From: Pseudomonas syringae
GTDB lineage: Bacteria > Pseudomonadota > Gammaproteobacteria > Pseudomonadales > Pseudomonadaceae
Direction: 5' to 3'
Assembly: GCF_000737245.1 (NCBI RefSeq)
Contig: NZ_JPQU01000067.1
Coordinates: 1 to 64,000, forward strand
Length of the DNA stretch: 64,000 nt
The position numbers and the translations under genes were made by a program. This document shows, in pieces, positions 59,340-64,000 of this stretch. The notes beneath the pieces were generated by a model that worked only from the letters and a program-made list of their open reading frames with translations, was not told where the DNA came from and ran no database searches. Position 1 is the stretch's first letter. Every line of letters starts with the position of its first letter.

Positions 59340-60053
59340 TCAGCGGGTGAACTCGTTACGCCGCTGCCGCAACCACTCCAGATCTTCAGGTCGAGTGACC
59401 TTGATGTTATCGGAGCGGCCTTCGATCAACCGTGGTGACTGCCCCGCCCATTCGATGGCGGAGGCTTCGTCGGTGATCGCGACATCCGACACCAACCCAT
59501 CGGCCAGTGCGCGGTGCAACGCTCCGAGGCGAAACATCTGCGGCGTATACGCTTGCCAGATCTGGCTACGATCAACGGTTTCGCTGACCCGGCCGTCGCT
59601 TCCAGCGCGTTTGAGCGTGTCTCGGGCCGGAACCGCGAGCAGACCGCCGACGGGGTCGTCAGCCAGTTCAGCGAGCAGATTATCCAGATCCGAGCGAGCG
59701 AGATTCGGCCGCGCGGCATCGTGGACCAGCACCCAATCGTCATCATCAGCGCCTTGAGCGTGAAGATGCAGCAGCGCATTGAGCACCGAGTCCGCACGCT
59801 CCTTGCCACCCGCAACACGCTGAATTCGCGAATCCAGCGCACAAGGCAGCTCAGGCCAGTAAGGATCATCCACAGCCAGGCTGATCACCAGGCCCTTGAG
59901 GCGGGGGTGATCAAGAAAACAAAGCAGGCTGTGTTCAAGAATTGTCAGGCCACCCAATTGTAAATACTGCTTGGGACGGTCTGCGGCCATACGGGCACCA
60001 ACACCCGCGGCGGGGATCACTGCCCAGAAGGCAGGGAGGACGCTTTTCTTCAT
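59340..60053 (-). CDS. ispD: 2-C-methyl-D-erythritol 4-phosphate cytidylyltransferase
   Basis: CTP-dependent step of the MEP pathway. The 237-residue protein has the nucleotide-binding PAAGVGARMAADRPKQYLQL, and LVHDAARPNL. Follows ftsB by 24 bp, as in other gamma-proteobacteria. Confidence 0.96.
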   Translation of the reverse strand: MKKSVLPAFWAVIPAAGVGARMAADRPKQYLQLGGLTILEHSLLCFLDHPRLKGLVISLAVDDPYWPELPCALDSRIQRVAGGKERADSVLNALLHLHAQGADDDDWVLVHDAARPNLARSDLDNLLAELADDPVGGLLAVPARDTLKRAGSDGRVSETVDRSQIWQAYTPQMFRLGALHRALADGLVSDVAITDEASAIEWAGQSPRLIEGRSDNIKVTRPEDLEWLRQRRNEFTR

Positions 60054-60077
60054 AGGATCAGCTTCACAAGGTCAGCT

Positions 60078-60356
60078 TCATTGCGCCAACTGATAAAGCG
60101 TTTCGCCGTCCTTGACCATACCCAGCTCATGACGGGCACGTTCTTCGACGGTTTCCATACCTTTCTTCAACTCAAGCACTTCGGCGTCCATCACTCGATT
60201 CCGTTCGAGCAATACGTCGTTTTCAGCATGCTGATCGGCAATCTGCTGGTTCAGGCTGGCCACTTGCGCAAGGCTCCCATTACCAACCCACAGGCGATAT
60301 TGCAGGCCCGCAAGCATCAGGATCAAGATCAGGAACAACCAGTTAGGACTGCGCAT
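60078..60356 (-). CDS. ftsB: Cell division protein FtsB
   Basis: Bitopic division protein forming the FtsQLB complex. It has 92 residues: a short cytoplasmic N-terminus (MRSPNW), a membrane helix (about 7-22), then a periplasmic leucine-zipper coiled coil (about 25-75) and a short tail with the ELGMVKDGET segment. Confidence 0.95.
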   Translation of the reverse strand: MRSPNWLFLILILMLAGLQYRLWVGNGSLAQVASLNQQIADQHAENDVLLERNRVMDAEVLELKKGMETVEERARHELGMVKDGETLYQLAQ

Positions 60357-60432
60357 TGAATATCAGGTACCCAGTAAAAAGACAGCAGAGCCAACAACTT
60401 CAAGCCAACAAGCGAGCAAAGGACTGAGGGAA

Positions 60433-60460
60433 TCGAGCCTGGCGAAACCAGGCTCGATTG
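60433..60460 (-). terminator. Hairpin after eno
   Basis: ATCGAGCCTGG CGAA ACCAGGCTCGAT: 12-bp perfect stem with a GNRA-like tetraloop, about 75 nt after the eno stop on the minus strand. Poor T tract. Confidence 0.5.
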
Positions 60461-60534
60461 CGACGCATCCGCTTCAATGCCGAACAATCATCCGGGAAAC
60501 CCGACGACTGTCAAAGCACCGGCTGTCTTTTTAA

Positions 60535-64000
<3,466 letters not shown>

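Overview
The window is chromosomal DNA of a fluorescent-lineage Pseudomonas that is not P. aeruginosa. It is most like the P. fluorescens / P. syringae group, from gene content and my recall of PAO1 gene order. Genus-level markers are OprD, OprL/Pal, the rpoS-rsmZ-fdxA arrangement, Fpr with FinR, the GfnR formaldehyde locus and several Pseudomonas REP repeat families. About 60 protein genes, three intact tRNAs, one regulatory RNA, a decayed tRNA-like remnant, about twenty hairpins or terminators and ten dispersed repeats can be supported. No prophage, insertion sequence, CRISPR array or secretion or toxin cassette is visible.

Layout. (1) 0-4.4 kb: nadA, then a four-gene operon on the minus strand: CBS-PP2C phosphatase, SiaB-like kinase, SiaC-like antagonist and SiaD-like GGDEF enzyme. 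Its downstream end carries what looks like a decayed copy of tRNA-Lys and its terminator; the intact tRNA-Lys lies at its upstream end. (2) 4.8-17.1 kb: tRNA-Lys, queC-queE, cpoB-pal-tolB-tolA-tolR-tolQ-ybgC, ruvB-ruvA-ruvC, yebC, aspS; all on the minus strand. (3) 17.4-25.5 kb: ribbon-helix-helix protein, dps, membrane-anchored cold-shock-domain protein, slyX, HIT protein, oprD, proS, a lipoprotein. (4) 25.7-36 kb: dinB, two tandem initiator tRNAs, mprF with its partner hydrolase, kup, rimO, a GNAT acetyltransferase. (5) 36.2-44.4 kb: a pseudouridine-synthase-like protein lacking its catalytic Asp, a DUF1456 protein, trmO, fpr/finR, dgkA, erdR, a DTW protein, a small exported protein and a LOG-family protein. 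(6) 44.4-64 kb: recX-recA-cinA, a 43-residue protein, mutS, fdxA, rsmZ, rpoS, nlpD, pcm, surE, truD, ispF, fghA, frmA/gfnR, ispD, ftsB, eno, kdsA and the 3' part of pyrG.

Functional themes. Most genes are housekeeping: cell-envelope constriction (Tol-Pal, FtsB), recombination and repair (RuvABC, RecA/RecX, MutS, DinB), translation and tRNA modification (AspS, ProS, QueC/E, TrmO, RimO, TruD), stationary-phase and Gac/Rsm control (RpoS, RsmZ, NlpD, Dps), and formaldehyde detoxification (FghA, FrmA, GfnR). The less ordinary parts are the Sia-type partner-switching and cyclic-di-GMP operon in a tRNA-Lys niche, the inactive-looking RluF-like protein, the membrane-tethered cold-shock protein, an AT-rich operator-like region beside the ribbon-helix-helix gene, and a 160-bp MITE-like palindrome between mutS and fdxA. 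I found no system that I can confidently call undescribed; the CBS-type Sia operon is the best candidate for a variant worth study.
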